From the NCBI RefSeq assembly GCF_030052815.1, contig NC_079498.1, forward strand, positions 66,450,992 through 66,514,991: 64,000 nt of DNA, given 5' to 3'. This document shows, piece after piece, positions 1 through 12,700 of this stretch; the first letter of the stretch is position 1; each line of letters starts with the position of its first letter. The position numbers and the translations under genes are program-made. The notes below the pieces were generated by a model, which saw nothing but the letters and a program-made list of their open reading frames with translations, searched no databases and was not told the origin of the DNA. Origin of the DNA: Hevea brasiliensis. Its lineage: Eukaryota > Streptophyta > Magnoliopsida > Malpighiales > Euphorbiaceae.

Positions 1-332
1 CTCAGGAAGTGACCATAACTTAGTGAACAATTAGGCCAAATCTGGAATTGGCAAACTGACTTGTACAAAAATGACCAAATAAACAGTAGTTACGTAAATG
101 ACCATAACTTGGTCTAAGAAGGTCCAAATGACAAAAATTTTTACTAGTGTTAAAACTGCAATTAAATTTTTTTTTAAATTCCTATCAGAATGCTCACCAC
201 TTCCAAAATATAAGAAAATGGTTTTAAAATCCCTTGTAGTGTACTTAATGAGTTATCGGTAGGTAAAGTTAGATAGTTCATTAGGTATTCTACGGAATCA
301 TGTTATGCCTTACAGAGGGGTAAGGTGTGACA
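1..332 (+). mobile_element. 3' part of a family-C gypsy LTR (cut by window start)
   Basis: The last ~190 bases match the 3' end of the complete LTR at 47877-51555: the same run 'aatgctcaccacttccaaaat', 'cccttgtagngtacttaatgag' and the terminal GGGGTAAGGTGTGACA. Bases 1-130 resemble the mid-LTR 'gaccataactt' region, so the sequence between that and the end appears internally deleted. It abuts the 3' part of a different LTR type at 333, which indicates insertion into it. The start and the TSD lie outside the window. Confidence 0.75.
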
Positions 333-888
333 GATCTGCTAGAGTCAGTGTAACCTCACATCTGCAGTGCATTGGTAGGACACTAGGCTACATTTTGTAT
401 TTTGTATTTTGTATTTTGTAAATTTTTGTAATTAGACTTTTATTTTACCATGTATATTATAAACTTCTGTAATTATGTTTCGATGTAATTATCTATCAAT
501 TTGTGTTCATTGATAAAAATTTGAGTACTTCTTCATGAATTAAACATGTGTATTATATGAAACTAAAGGAATGAGATTTGGGTTGATATTTGGAGTTGTG
601 TGGGTTGAGAAAATTTATTGAAAGTGTTTTTAAAAGGTTCTAAAGAACTGTTTTTCCAAATTGCAGTCGGCACTATATTGAATTTTCTATAAAATTTGCA
701 AAAACTCTGAATTAAATAAAATTTCAATAAATGACATAAATGGTAATAATTTCACTTAGTGACTCTTAATAAATATATTAAGAATTAATAAATTGATTTG
801 GAATATGGAATAAGACAAGATAAGGTGCTTTGACACTCTGTGTGACACGCCTTACTCGGCTACACTGTAGATGATGAAGGGTGTCACA
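333..888 (+). mobile_element. 3' part of a family-B gypsy LTR
   Basis: The run 'acctcaca..cagtgcattggtaggacac' and the terminal 'ctcggctacactgtag...gggtgtcaca' match the 3' ends of the solo LTRs at 27262-30400 and 32037-35556. It is interrupted on its left by the family-C LTR ending at 332, and its own 5' portion lies outside the window. It is in turn embedded in the family-C LTR that resumes at 889. There are no coding signals. Confidence 0.75.
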
Positions 889-3800
889 ATCTTGGTAAGA
901 AGGTTGGGAACAAAAAGAAGCAAAGAAGTGAAGAATTGGAAGAGATAAAATTCTGCTCAATAAGGCAAGCCATCCTTCCAACTTAAAATTGATGTCAACT
1001 CATAGAATTAAGGTTGAATAAGAGGAAATAACTTAAGAAAATTGAAAGATCATGCATGCAAGGGAAGGTGGGAGATTCAGCCAGCCTTGGTTGAAGGAGA
1101 GATTGATGTGTTAAATTGTATGTAGATGTGAATTCTAACTTAGACAAAATGAAATACATAATTTATGTGTTGAATTGCATATGGTATCATGAATTGTGAT
1201 TATAGAAGCTAAGGTTTTGGGAGAAATTGGAGGTTTTGTGCCTTGATGCTCAATTGAAGTTTTTGAGGTCAAATATTGACCATTTGATGAGAATTGGTTG
1301 AGTTTTGAAGTGTGTTGTTGGATTGAATTGAGCAATTGGGAGTATTGCTTGTGTGTTGGATTTTTGGACCTCTAAGTCCAGTGTGCTTTCATGGTTATAA
1401 GTAGAGCTAGACAGCTCCAATTCATGTAAAGCCAATTGGAGATGAAACTCAAGACTTAAAGCCACAAATTTCATAAAGAATGATAATAAGTTGGCCTAAA
1501 ATTGGCTTGAATTCAGAATTAATGTTCTGGACCTGACTAGAAATGACCAAATAAATAGTGCATATTCAATTAGGTATAACTCACTCTAGACAACTCCAAA
1601 TTACGTGATTCTTAAACCAATGGAAACCTAAAACATATTATAACACTTCTTATGAAGATCATAAACCCAAATTATGACCCTAATTTGGTCAAATTGCTAA
1701 GCAAAATTAGTCCATCAAATCTGTTTGATTCTGAACTAACCTAGAAATCCTGGACAAATAGCCATCCGACCAGTTTTGGCAAAAATGTCACAACTTGGGC
1801 TACAAAACTGAAAATATAGTGATTCAAAAACCAAAATCTTCATAAGACCTAAAACTACAACTTTGATGTTTTTGCCAAAAACTAAATGCTAAAAGAACTT
1901 GGGGAAATTGTTAGGACAAGTTAGGACTTCCCAATTTGGAATTCCTGCACTGGAATCATTTTAACCAATTAACCTCAAGATAGTAATTAGACTATAACTT
2001 TCACTAAAAAATTCCAAATGGGATGAGCCCAAATGATAAAAAAACCTAATACTTAGGGCTACAACTTTGGTTTAGAAATCTTACTCAAATTTTGAGTGTA
2101 AGGACCTCAAATGTGAATTGTAAAACCTGATCTGAAACCTGGAATTATGAAGTTGTAAGGTTATGAGTCCAGGTTGATTAAATTACCATAAATCACCTTA
2201 TACAACCTCAAATTTAGAAATTCTTGAACCTATGTAACCATGAGACATAGGTGAATAACTCATATGGAGAACACCAAGCTAAATTATGACCATAACTAAT
2301 TAAATTAGTTTGACCAATTTGAGTTCCAGAATCTGCCCTATTTTGGAACAGTATTAGTCATTGGACCAGCACTTGGTAAATTGACTATAACTAGAGCTAC
2401 ACAATTCCAAATTAAGTGATTCAAATTAAAAACAAAACTTAACACATAAAGGAACAACTTTTATTAAGATCATATTATTAAATGAGGACTGAAAGTAGGT
2501 TGAATTTGGGTTCTAAAGTCAAGGTTCAAAACTGTACAGAACCCAAACCCCTAAAATTTGTATAAGTAACTTAGGCATTCTTTTGGTTAATTATTAGAGA
2601 TAATTGGGATAAGTATTAAGACATTTCCATTGTATATTTTCAGTGGAAAAGGAGCCTCCTAAAGAGGGGAAGAGTGGAACTAAGTGAAAGGAATATAAAG
2701 AGGTTTGTGCACAACTAAACCCTTTCTTGGTTTTCCCAATTTGAAACTGATTGTATTGCACTAATGTGAATGAATTTTAAACTTTCCCTTGTTTGTTGAG
2801 AACCTTAAATGTGTGGATGAAATTATGTATTGCCAACCCTATAAGGGAAATTTGATAAATGACATGTGTTATTGTAAATTGTAATACAATTCTTTGAAAG
2901 GAAGTTTATGAACTTCTTTTGAAACCACAATTAACATGATAATTATAATTGTGTTCCCCCATTTATAATGATAAATGGGGTGAGATTGATTATGTTGTCC
3001 CCCATTTATAATAATTGGTGAGGTGAGATTGATTATGTCCCTCTCTAGCTTGCCAGCTGAGGTGAGATTGGATGAGTACTCATACTAGCTAGCCCTTGTG
3101 TCCCCCTTTAGCCTCAGTTATTGGGGTGAGATTGCTTTGTCGTGGTGTGCAAAACGGCATTAATTGAAAATTTTGTTATGTTCCTAATTATGTGAATTAT
3201 TGGCAACATCTCTAAATTGTGAATATTTTAGATAAATATGATGGAAATAAATGATTTACAATTATTAAAGTTGTTTTGGTTTCATGGAATTGTGGTGAAT
3301 TTGGAAATATATCAAAATTCTTGCTATGTTTTGTTAGAATTTTCTGGTTATGGTATTTTAAAAATATTAGTTGTGCACCAATGAGTCTTTGCTCAGCGAT
3401 AGCTGTTTCATGCTGTCGTAGGTAAGACGAAGGAAGGAGCTGCAAAGTGAACAGCGTTGAGTAGGATAGGACATAATTTCGAGTATACATTTTAGGTATA
3501 CCCTTATACATTTATTTTGATATACATGTATCTTTATGTATTTATGTATAGAAATTGAGCAATTGTATAAAAATCTTTGTAATGTGATTTTGGTCACTTC
3601 GATCAATGTAAATTTTGTAATATAAACTTTGATATATCAATGAATGCAAACATTTAAATTTCTTTTTGGAATTCTGAAAATGATGAGTTATACTTTACGA
3701 TGAAATTGTTGAGACTGAATTGAGATGTTTTAATGTTGGTTTGAGTTGAATTGTGGATAATATATTTTTATGAATTGATTTTCACAGGTTTTGATGAACT

Positions 3801-4065
3801 ATTTTCTTAATTTTTAGCTGTTACTCTGCCAAAATTTCTGTAAAATTTAGAAATACCAAATTAATTCGAATTACAATTTATGATATAAACCTGATTTAAA
3901 AACTCTTTAATAATTCTTTTATCCTTATTTTCACTTAAAAAGGAAATGGAATTATTTTAAAATCCCTTGTAGTATATTTACTGAGTTATCGGTTGGCGAA
4001 GTTCTATAATTCATTAGATATATTACGGAATCATGTCATGCCTTATAGAGGGGTAAGGTGTGACA
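889..4065 (+). mobile_element. Family-C gypsy LTR, 5' part displaced off-window
   Basis: This is non-coding LTR sequence with the family-C order of landmarks: 'gaggtttgtgcacaa' near 2700, 'ttgctttgtcgtggtgt' near 3132, the stem-loop pair at 3382-3418, and the terminus GGGGTAAGGTGTGACA at 4061-4065. Nothing like a PBS follows. The next bases are antisense gag of element G, so this looks like a solo LTR inserted in that gag. The family-B piece ending at 888 is nested in it. Small ORFs here show no protein similarity that I recognise. Confidence 0.7.
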
Positions 4066-4621
4066 TCACAGATCAAAAATGGTACTATTCAGAGTTAGGA
4101 GGTTCGGGGTGTTTCACCGTGCATTGGTTGCAGGTAGTATCGCCTCTACCTCTGCCTCTACTTCTACTGACTATCTGTGAACCTCAGGGGGTATAACCTT
4201 GGATGGATCCTTTAGTTGTAGTATGTGGCATAGGTCGACGTACTCTAGTACAGTCTCTGGCGAAATGCCCGATTCCACCACAATTGTAACAAGCTCCAAT
4301 GGCCTTATAGCAAATACCTCTGTGTAATTTACTACAAGCATCATAGGTACAGATAGGGAAGGAACTCTTGGTTGTCTGTTGATTGAATCTTGGTGGCCTT
4401 TGCCTTGAAGATCCACCTCTATCATACCGATGAGCATGAGGTCCTCCAAAATCTTTTCTCTTCCCCAAGCTGCTGCCGGAACTTTGGCCAGCAAGTGTCA
4501 CACCCTTCCCCTTTTCACATTGCTATTATGGGGGTTGGCTTTGTACTTGAGCTTGGACTGATATATTGTCAGCCATTTGTTGAAGAATGCCACCATCTGC
4601 CGAGCAATTTGTGCGGTAATT
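4066..4621 (-). pseudogene. gag: Gag 3' part of minus-strand gypsy element G
   Basis: Nucleocapsid end of a gypsy Gag on the minus strand. It shows a CCHC zinc knuckle (CYNCGGIGHFARDC, about 4265-4310), which binds genomic RNA during packaging, then an Arg/Gly-rich tail reading RGRGRG near 4140. Upstream (4510-4621) is the N-terminal Gag segment with a QMVAFF-like stretch. The central gag domain between them is missing and the frame shifts at about 4500, so the gene is internally deleted. The 5' half continues at 16237-16351 after the Tekay insertion. If one copy of the TSD TAATT (4617-4621) is counted, the reading frame is continuous across the insertion. The 3' end is cut by the LTR ending at 4065. 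Protease and pol are absent here. Confidence 0.7.
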
Positions 4622-5241
4622 TGTAACATCCTCCCTGTACGTATTATGTATGTTCTGTTGCTCCAGTGGCCTAATATCAGTCCAGGTAAGTCAGAATGTC
4701 TGGAACTACATTTCGGTGATAGTGAACAGATATATAATGATGAAATAAATAAAAAGAAAATACAAGAAAAATTAAAGAAAAATAAAAGAGAGGAAATGAA
4801 ACTAAGTTAAAGCAGTAAGACAGTAGCGATGGGTAATCGTGACCGAAGTTACGACGAAGGCAATTCTTGACCCGAGATTATGGGAACCCACGAAATTAAA
4901 TTTCGGGACATAAGTAAAGGTTTATTGAAATGTAATTGATACTAGAAATATCAAAGAAAATTAATAAATTAGTACAAAGAAAAAAACAAAAAATCGAGAA
5001 ACAGACAAAAATCGGTATTACTGAAAAATCGAGAATATAACCCGAAGTGAGGCATTTTGGTCAATTGACACTTAGAGTTGTCTTTTGACCTAAATGTCCA
5101 TTAAAAATAAGTGGTGTTAAATTTTAAAAATCACATGAAAAATGAAATTATATATGTAATGTAATTAAGGGAAATAAAGGGGGTATAATTAGAAATACTA
5201 AAACTTGATTATTATAATAATATTACCATTATTAGTGGGGG

Positions 5242-5249
5242 TATAAATA
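5242..5249 (+). promoter_or_regulatory. TATA box in the Tekay 5' LTR
   Basis: TATAAATA within 'gggggtataaatacacatg', identical in both LTRs of the element. By analogy with other plant LTRs, the start site would lie about 30 bp downstream. This is a sequence match only. Confidence 0.6.
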
Positions 5250-7387
5250 CACATGTTAAGGCAGATTTCTCCACTAACTAACTCATTTCCTTCAAGCTTC
5301 CAACAATGGCCGATTGATCACTCCTAATTCTCCATGGAAAATTTTCCATGCAAAGCTTAATTCTCTCCCATTTTCAACATAAAACCATAAATTCTCTTCA
5401 TTAAACTTGGTCCACATATCTTGGGAAGGAGATAGGCAGCAAAAAGGAGGAGACTTGGTGAGGTTTTATAAAGCTCAAAAAAAAAGGTTAGTGTCCAATT
5501 TTCCTTCCTTGCTTATTTAAACTTTGAATTAAGGTTATGGTGAGTTGAATTGTTAAGAAATTGGGAGAATTTGATGAGTATTTGATGGGCTCAAATTCTG
5601 CAGCCATGGAAGACTATGAGAGTTTACTTAACTCTACATGTAAATGATGATTAGGCATATTGATTTAAGTAAATAAAAATGTATTAGAGTTTATTGGCAT
5701 GTGTGTGTTTGAAATGACAATTGAATTAAGGGTTTGAAAATGGGATTTTGATACTTTGGTAAACTACTATGTTTGGCAGCCTATAAAATTATGAAATTGT
5801 ATGTGAGTTTATGTAATTTATTAATGAGATGTGATGGTGTTAAATTGTGGGCATTATGTGTATTTGCCATGGAAGTGTATGTGTAATATTGGTGTTGAGG
5901 TATGTTGAATTTCAGTGGAAGTAAATGTTGAACTTTAATGGTGTATTATGTGCATTGAGCACTTGAGTGTTCTGCCCAAAATGCTTTGCTGGAATTGTGT
6001 ACAATATATGTAGAAGTGCCATGATTGAATATTGAAGTATTGGGAGGAGGAGGATTGTCAAAATTAGAAGTGAAATTTTCAAATGCAAGTTGTGTGTGTT
6101 GGCAGTACCTAAATTAGGTTATAAGTATAAAATTGTGAACCCAATTGGTATAAGGCCAATAGGGGGTGAAGCTAGACACCAAATATGCCAATTTTCAGAA
6201 GTATTGCCAAAATTCTGCCTAGAAACTGACCTTAAAAATGACCAAATTCGGATTTGATAAGTGCAAGCCTAGATTTTTTACCATATGAACAGTAGTCATT
6301 AAGATGACCATAACTCACTCAAAACAGGTCCAAATGACCTGAAATTTTTACGATGGATAGCTTAGACATAGAGCTACAATTCTTATGAAGACACCAAAGC
6401 CCAGAAATAGCCAAAACCAAGTCAAATAGCTAGAACTAAATGTGACCTAAAATTGACCAAACTTTGCACTAAAGGTGCAATCTGTCCAACTTTAGTAAAT
6501 TGACCATATCTTGTTCTATACAACTTAGAATGACCTGAAATTTGTGGCAAAAGTTCAATAAGACATAGAGCTACAATTTTGCTTCTTTGACGAGAAACTA
6601 AAAACTAAGAGAAATAGGACATTAAGCTAGACAAATCTAGCACACTAAAACTGAAAATTTGACATTTACATACAATGACGCTTAAAGTAATTTGGCAATG
6701 AATGCTAACTTGTAAAAATGGTAAATTGCACTATATTGGCAGCATATTGAATTACAAATTGTGACATGTTGATGCTAGAATCAACTTATCTATAGTACCT
6801 AAAAAGGGCAACATTTACATTGACTTGTGAATTACATGATAACTAGCAAACTCAAAAAAATGAAGAATTAAACAATTAATTTGTAATGTGCCCTAGTTTG
6901 CCTAGTTGACTAGTTTGGCATGCCAATAGGATTCTAATAGCTATTCTGTAAATGGCTTTATGCCATACTGTGTTTTTATGGCATATTATGCCGAACTGTG
7001 ACTTTAATAGCCTACGGCTATACGTATTGTGCTATTATACTTGGCCTATCGTCAGATTGATTATATGGCTTTTTAGCCATACTGTTTGCACACCGGCAGA
7101 CACTTTATGACCGATGGTGTGATGGCCCGAGTTACTAGGTACCCAGTGCTAGTATATCCATTTATCCAATTTGGTCAGTATATAGGCTACACGGGCAGTT
7201 AATTTAAGCATTATTAAATTCAAATAGCTAAATTCAGTTTGTTGACATACAACACCACCAAAATTAGGAAAAATGAAAGGTTAGCAAATAAAAGTAGAAT
7301 AAACAATTGTAAAAAATATCGATGTCATAAATTCATAAACAATTCATTTACTTTATTTTAGTGTATATTTCTTTATATTTGGCACCA

Positions 7388-7424
7388 CTAAGCAAAATTA
7401 CTTAGCGCGTTGCTTTTGTAATGC
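7388..7424 (+). promoter_or_regulatory. Conserved tandem stem-loops in LTR
   Basis: CTAAG...CTTAG (7388-7405) is followed directly by GCGTTGC-TTTT-GTAATGC (7407-7424). The same two-hairpin arrangement is found in eight other LTR copies in the window with different stem sequences. The function is unknown. Confidence 0.5.
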
Positions 7425-8004
7425 ATAGGTATTGGAAACACAGCTGGGGAGCCCAGCAGACCTACGACCGGGTGAGACATCAGATCTGCACAGGAGTCTA
7501 GAGTTATCTGCACTACACTGCATACATGGTAGGACTTGGGATCTTGTGTAATGACTATCAGTTGTATTTTGACATTTTGTTATGTAATATGTATAGATAT
7601 CATAAAACTTAAAAGTTTTTAATAATTTATATATATTAAACTCCTATGGATAGTGTTTTGATGAATGTAAAATATGATGGACTGTATTTTGAAGTTATGA
7701 AATTGTGAGACTAAAAAATTAGTTGGATGGTTGAGATTATCACATTGAATTGTTTTTAACAGGTTTAGAAGGACATTTTGTCCGAAATACAGACGGCACC
7801 TTGCCAGATTTGTATTACCATTTTTAAAACATTGACTTTATTAAAGTATGAAAATAGTATCACCATGATATGAATATACATAAAAGACTTCTTAAAATCA
7901 AATTGAGTTTAGGAAATGAGTTGATTACAGACTAGGTGTTTAGCACGCCATGTAGCATGCCTTGCTCGGCTATACTGTAGACGGGTGAGGGGTGTTACAT
8001 TTAG

Positions 8005-8016
8005 TGATATCAGAGC
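8005..8016 (+). other. Primer-binding site (initiator tRNA-Met type)
   Basis: TGATATCAGAGC five bases after the 5' LTR differs at one position from TGGTATCAGAGC, the complement of the plant initiator tRNA-Met 3' end. This is the expected primer for minus-strand DNA synthesis in this lineage. Confidence 0.85.
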
Positions 8017-8123
8017 ACGATTTAGGCATTTCTGGATCTAGATAGACTGCATATCATGCATTGCATTATAAGTGTTATGATGACTTTAATGCAGATCTTT
8101 TGATTTGTTATTTTGATCAGAAT

Positions 8124-9785
8124 ATGGACTCCACATCGCAGAGAGCGGTCGATGAGGAGGTGGAGAGTCATGCTCTACCTATGACTAAACAAGGAGACAG
8201 GAGGGAACCTGCTCCACCAGTACCCGATGCAACAGCCACATTTCAACAAATGGCTGAGTTCTTTAGATAAATGGCAGGAGTTATGCCACCACCACTACCT
8301 CCACATCAAAAATCTCATATGGAGAAACTCAGGAAGTTCGGAGCAGTGGATTTTCTGGGCAAAAGGGAAGATGATTCTGTCACAGCTGAAAATTGGTTGG
8401 ACAGAACTGGAAGAGTTTTGAAACAACTTCATTGTACTCCAGAATAGAATTTGGAAGCTGTTGTATCACTACTGCAAGATGATGCATACCAATGGTGGGA
8501 TATAATGACTATTGAGGTGCCACCAGAACAAATAACTTGGGATTTCTTTCTCACTGAGTTCAGAAAGAAGTATGTGGGCAGTGTATACCTAGAAGAGAAA
8601 AGAAGGGAATTTATTACCCTACGCCAGAGACAGTTAACAGTGGCTGAATATGAAAGAGAATTTGTCAGATTAAGCAGTTATGGGTGGGAAATAGTCCCTA
8701 ATGAGGCCGAGAGATGCAAGAGATTTGAGGAAGGACTCAATGATAACATTAAAGTAATGATTACAGCCTTGGGGATTACAGAGTTTGCCAAGTTAGTGGA
8801 AGCCGCATTGAAGGTTGAAAAGGTTAGAATAAATGAGCAGAACAGAAGGGACAGACAATAGAAAAGAGGTCAGGGTCAGACTAGTGCATTTTCTGCCCCT
8901 AGTAAGAAATTCAGAGGTTCGCCTACTCAGAGTTTCAGTAGAGCACCAAGTCAGGGTCAGTCACAGGGGCCCAAATCTCAGTTTGCACTGAGGATAGGCC
9001 AGTCCACACCTTCAGTGGCTAGCTCTCCAGGGACAGGGTTCAAGGGTCTAGCCCCAACAATATCTGTTGCTTGCCCACATTATCAAAAATGGCATAAGGG
9101 GGAATGTTGGAGGATGATAGGTGCTTGTTTACGATGTGGAGCTACAGACCACCTAATCCAAGATTGTTCTTGCAGAACTGCTACATCCACTACAGTATCA
9201 ACTAATAGGCCTACCCCTCCAACTCCAAGGGGTAGAAAGCCGGGTAAGGCTGAGGTAGCCGGTACTTCGTAGAAACCTATATCAGAGTCTGTGGGGAGAG
9301 CAGAAGGTAGAAAACCAGCCAGAACCTATGCTATAAGGGCGCAGGAGGAATAGGATGCTCCATATGTCATCAAAGGTACGTTCCTCCTCTATAATACTTT
9401 TGTGCATGCATTAGTGGATCCTAGATCTACTCATTCATATATTTGTATCAAGCTGCCCGTAGAAAAGGGAATACCAGTAAAGAAAAGTGACCAAGACATC
9501 CAGGTCACAAATCCGCTAGGCCACAGTGTGGTAGTAAACAAGGTATATAAGGGCTATCCATTAAAGATTCAAGGGAAAGAGTTCTTAGCAGACCTAATCG
9601 AACTACCTTTCCATGAGTTTGATGTGATTTTGGGAATGGATTGGTTATCCCATCATCAGGCAATAGTAGATTGTAAATTAAAGAGAATCTCTCTGAAAAC
9701 TGCTGAGAATGAAGAAAAAACAGTTGTGGGTGAAAGGACAGATTTTTATCCAATGTCATCTCAGCTACAGTTGCAAGGAGATGGT
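8124..9785 (+). pseudogene. gag: Gag and protease of the Tekay-like element
   Basis: A single frame opens at ATG 8124, in 'gaatATGgact'. It covers an N-terminal segment (QMAEFF near 8250), the retrotransposon gag domain (about 8270-8850, with AYQWWD and the FRKKYV motif), a Ser/Gln-rich linker, a CCHC knuckle (CLRCGATDHLIQDC, near 9130-9175) and an aspartic protease (about 9380-9700, ending VILGMDWL). In-frame stops at about 8268, 8445, 8859, 9270 and 9350 all fit single C-to-T changes at Gln codons or similar. The protease active site, normally D-S/T-G, reads D-P-R near 9420, so the enzyme would be inactive even if translated. The frame is lost near 9785, where pol continues in another frame. 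Gag normally forms the virus-like particle and protease matures it. Confidence 0.9.
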
Positions 9786-12700
9786 TGAGAAAAGGGTGTG
9801 AAGCCTATCTGGCACACATGGTTGACACTAGGCAGGGTAAATTTGACTTGTCTGACATACCCACAGTAAGGGATTTCTCTGAAGTATTTCCTGAGGAATT
9901 GCCTAGTTTGCCACCAGAAAGGGAAGTTGAATTTGCTATTGAGATTATGCCGAGTATAGCTCTAATTTTAATTGCTCCGTATAAGATGGCACCTGCTAAA
10001 TTGAAAGAGTTAAAAATACAACTACAAGAATTACTAGACAAGGGGTTCATACACCCCAGTGTGTCACCGTGGGGAGCTCTGGTACTGTTTGTAAAGAAAA
10101 AAGATGGGACACTGAGGTTATGTGTTGACTACCAATAGTTGAACAAAGTAACATTGAAGAACAAATATCCGTTGCCTAGAATTGACGATCTGTTTGATCA
10201 GTTGAAGGGAACCGGTGTGTTTTCTAAGATTGATCTCAGATCAGAGTATCATCAGCTAAGGGTTAAGTATGCAGATATACCTAAGACTGCAATCAGAACC
10301 CGGTATGGGCATTATGAATTCCTGGTAATGCCATTTGGGTTAACAAACGCTCCAGCAGCATTCATGGATCTTATGAATTGTATCTTCCTTCCATACTTAG
10401 ATCAGTTCGTAGTGTTCTTCATTTATGACATCCTGGTGTATTCCAAGGATAAAGCAGAACATGATGAACATTTGAGAATTATTTTGCAGACTCTAAAAGA
10501 GAAGAAACTGTATGCTAAATTGTCCAATTGTGAGTTCTGGTTGAATGAGATTACATTCCTTGGACACGTAGTATCAGCTGAAGGGATTAGAGTGGATCCC
10601 AAGAAGATTGAAGCAGTGATCGAATGGAAGCCTCCCAGAAATACAGCTGAGATCAGAAGTTTTTTGGGGTTAACTGGATATTATAAAAGATTTGTAAAGG
10701 GATTTTCCCTGATAGCTGCTCTAATGACCAAATTACTACACAAGAATATGAAATTTGACTGGAATGACAAGTGTCAAGTCAGTTTTGAGAGGCTAAAGGC
10801 TATGTTTATAGAGGCACCAGTGTTAACACAGCCAGTGTCGGGAAAAGACTTTGTAGTCTATAGTGATGCCTCACATAATGGGTTAGGGTGTGTACTCAGG
10901 CAAGAAGGGAAAGTGGTCGCATATGCTTCCAGGCAGTTAAGGCCACAATAAAAGAATTACCCTACTCATGATTTGGAGTTAGCAACAATTATCTTCGCAT
11001 TGAAGATATGGAGGCATTACTTATATGGAGAAAAATACAACATATACACAGACCATAAGAGTCTGAAGTATCTACCAACCCAGAAGGAACTTAATTTGAG
11101 ACAGAGGCGATGGGTTGAATTCCTGAAAGATTATGATTGTGTGATTGGCTACCACCCTGGGAAGGCAAACGTAGTCACTGATGCCTTAAACAGAAAATCT
11201 ATTGTAGCATTAAGATCTCTGAATGCCCAACTGTCCTTAACTCATGACGGAATTATTTTGGCTGAGTTGCAAGTGAAGCCGAATCTATTACAACAGATAC
11301 AGGATGGGCAGAAGACAGATGAGAAATTGATGGCTATTATGGGCAAAATCACTGAGGGGAAGGAAACTGAATATGAAGTGAAAGAAAATGGGTGCCTATA
11401 CTATCAAGAAAGAGTGTGTGTACCAGATGATAAAGAGTTGAAAACTAGTATTCTGAGAGAAGCACATAACAGTGTGTATGCTATGCACCCAGGAAGCACA
11501 AAAATGTACCATAACCTGAAACTTCGATACTGGTGGCCAGGTATGAATGAGGGCATAGCTGACTATGTAACTAGATGCTTGACATGTCAGCAAGTCAAAG
11601 TAGAACACCAAGTTCCATTAGGTTTGTTACAACCCATAAACATACCTGAATGGAAATGGGACCGAATCACTATGGACTTTGTCAGTGGTCTACCTCTCAC
11701 TCAGAAGAAGCATGATGCAGTATGGGTGATTGTGGATAGGTTGACCAAATCAGCACATTTTCTGGCAGTCAGAACTGACTACTCACTGGAAAAGCTAGCA
11801 GAATTGTATATTAGTGAGATAGTTAGACTACATGGAATTCCGCTTTCCATTATATCTGATAGAGACCCGAGGTTTACATCTAGATTTTGGAAGAAATTAT
11901 AAGAATCCTTGGGCACACAACTCCATTTTAGTACGGCTTTTCATCCTCAGACGGATGGATAGTCAGAAAGAATAATCCAGGTAAATTTTGAAACTCATTG
12001 AGTTATTCTAAACAATAAATTGAATTGATAATGATAATAATAACCGAACATATGTGATAGGTCCTCGAGGATATGCTGAGGAGTTGTGTTATTAAGTTTG
12101 AGGGAAGTTGGGATAGATACCTTCCACTGACAGAATTTGCATACAATAATAGCTATCAAGCTGGCATACAAATGGCACCCTATGAAGCACTGTATGGGAG
12201 AAAATGTAGAACACCTGTATGTTGAACTGAATTGGGTGAAGATAAGCTAGTGGGGCCAGGCCTGGTAAAACAGACAAAGGAAAAGGTGAAACTGATAAAG
12301 GCCAATTTGAAAGTTGCCTTAGACTGATAAAAATCTTATGCTGACTTGAAAAGAAAGGACATTGAGTATGAAGTTGGTGAGAAGGTATTTCTCAAAGTAT
12401 CACCGTGGAAGAAAGTGTTGAGATTAGGGAAAAAGGGAAAATTATGCCCTAGGTTTATTGGCCCATATAAAATTATTGAACGTGTGGGACCAGTAGCCTA
12501 CAGATTAGCCTTACCATCGAAGCTGGATAAGATACATAATGTGTTTCATGTCTCGATGCTCAGAAGATACAGATCAAATCCTTCACATGTCATCTCAGCA
12601 GAAGAAATTATTGTACAACCTAACCTAACATATGAAGAATGACCAATTAAAATCTTGGCACGATAGGTAAAAGAGCTCAGAAACAAGACAATTCCAGTAG

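Larger units (their letters stand above)
4622..7999 (+). repeat. 5' LTR of the Tekay-like element
   Basis: A 3378-bp LTR beginning TGTAACATCC and ending GGGGTGTTACA. It aligns along its whole length with 12835-16236. It carries a TATA box (5242-5249), the palindrome TTGGCATGCCAA (6915-6926) followed by short GGC/GCC hairpins to about 7080, and the stem-loop pair at 7388-7424. It lacks about 27 bp that the 3' LTR keeps after the motif 'gtcaaatagct' near 6430. Transcription of the element should start here. Confidence 0.93.

Noticed and set aside
4494..4515. 'gtgtcacacccttcccc', which looks like a reverse LTR terminus
   Set aside because: It lies inside the antisense gag frame, with gag-like coding on both sides and no TSD.
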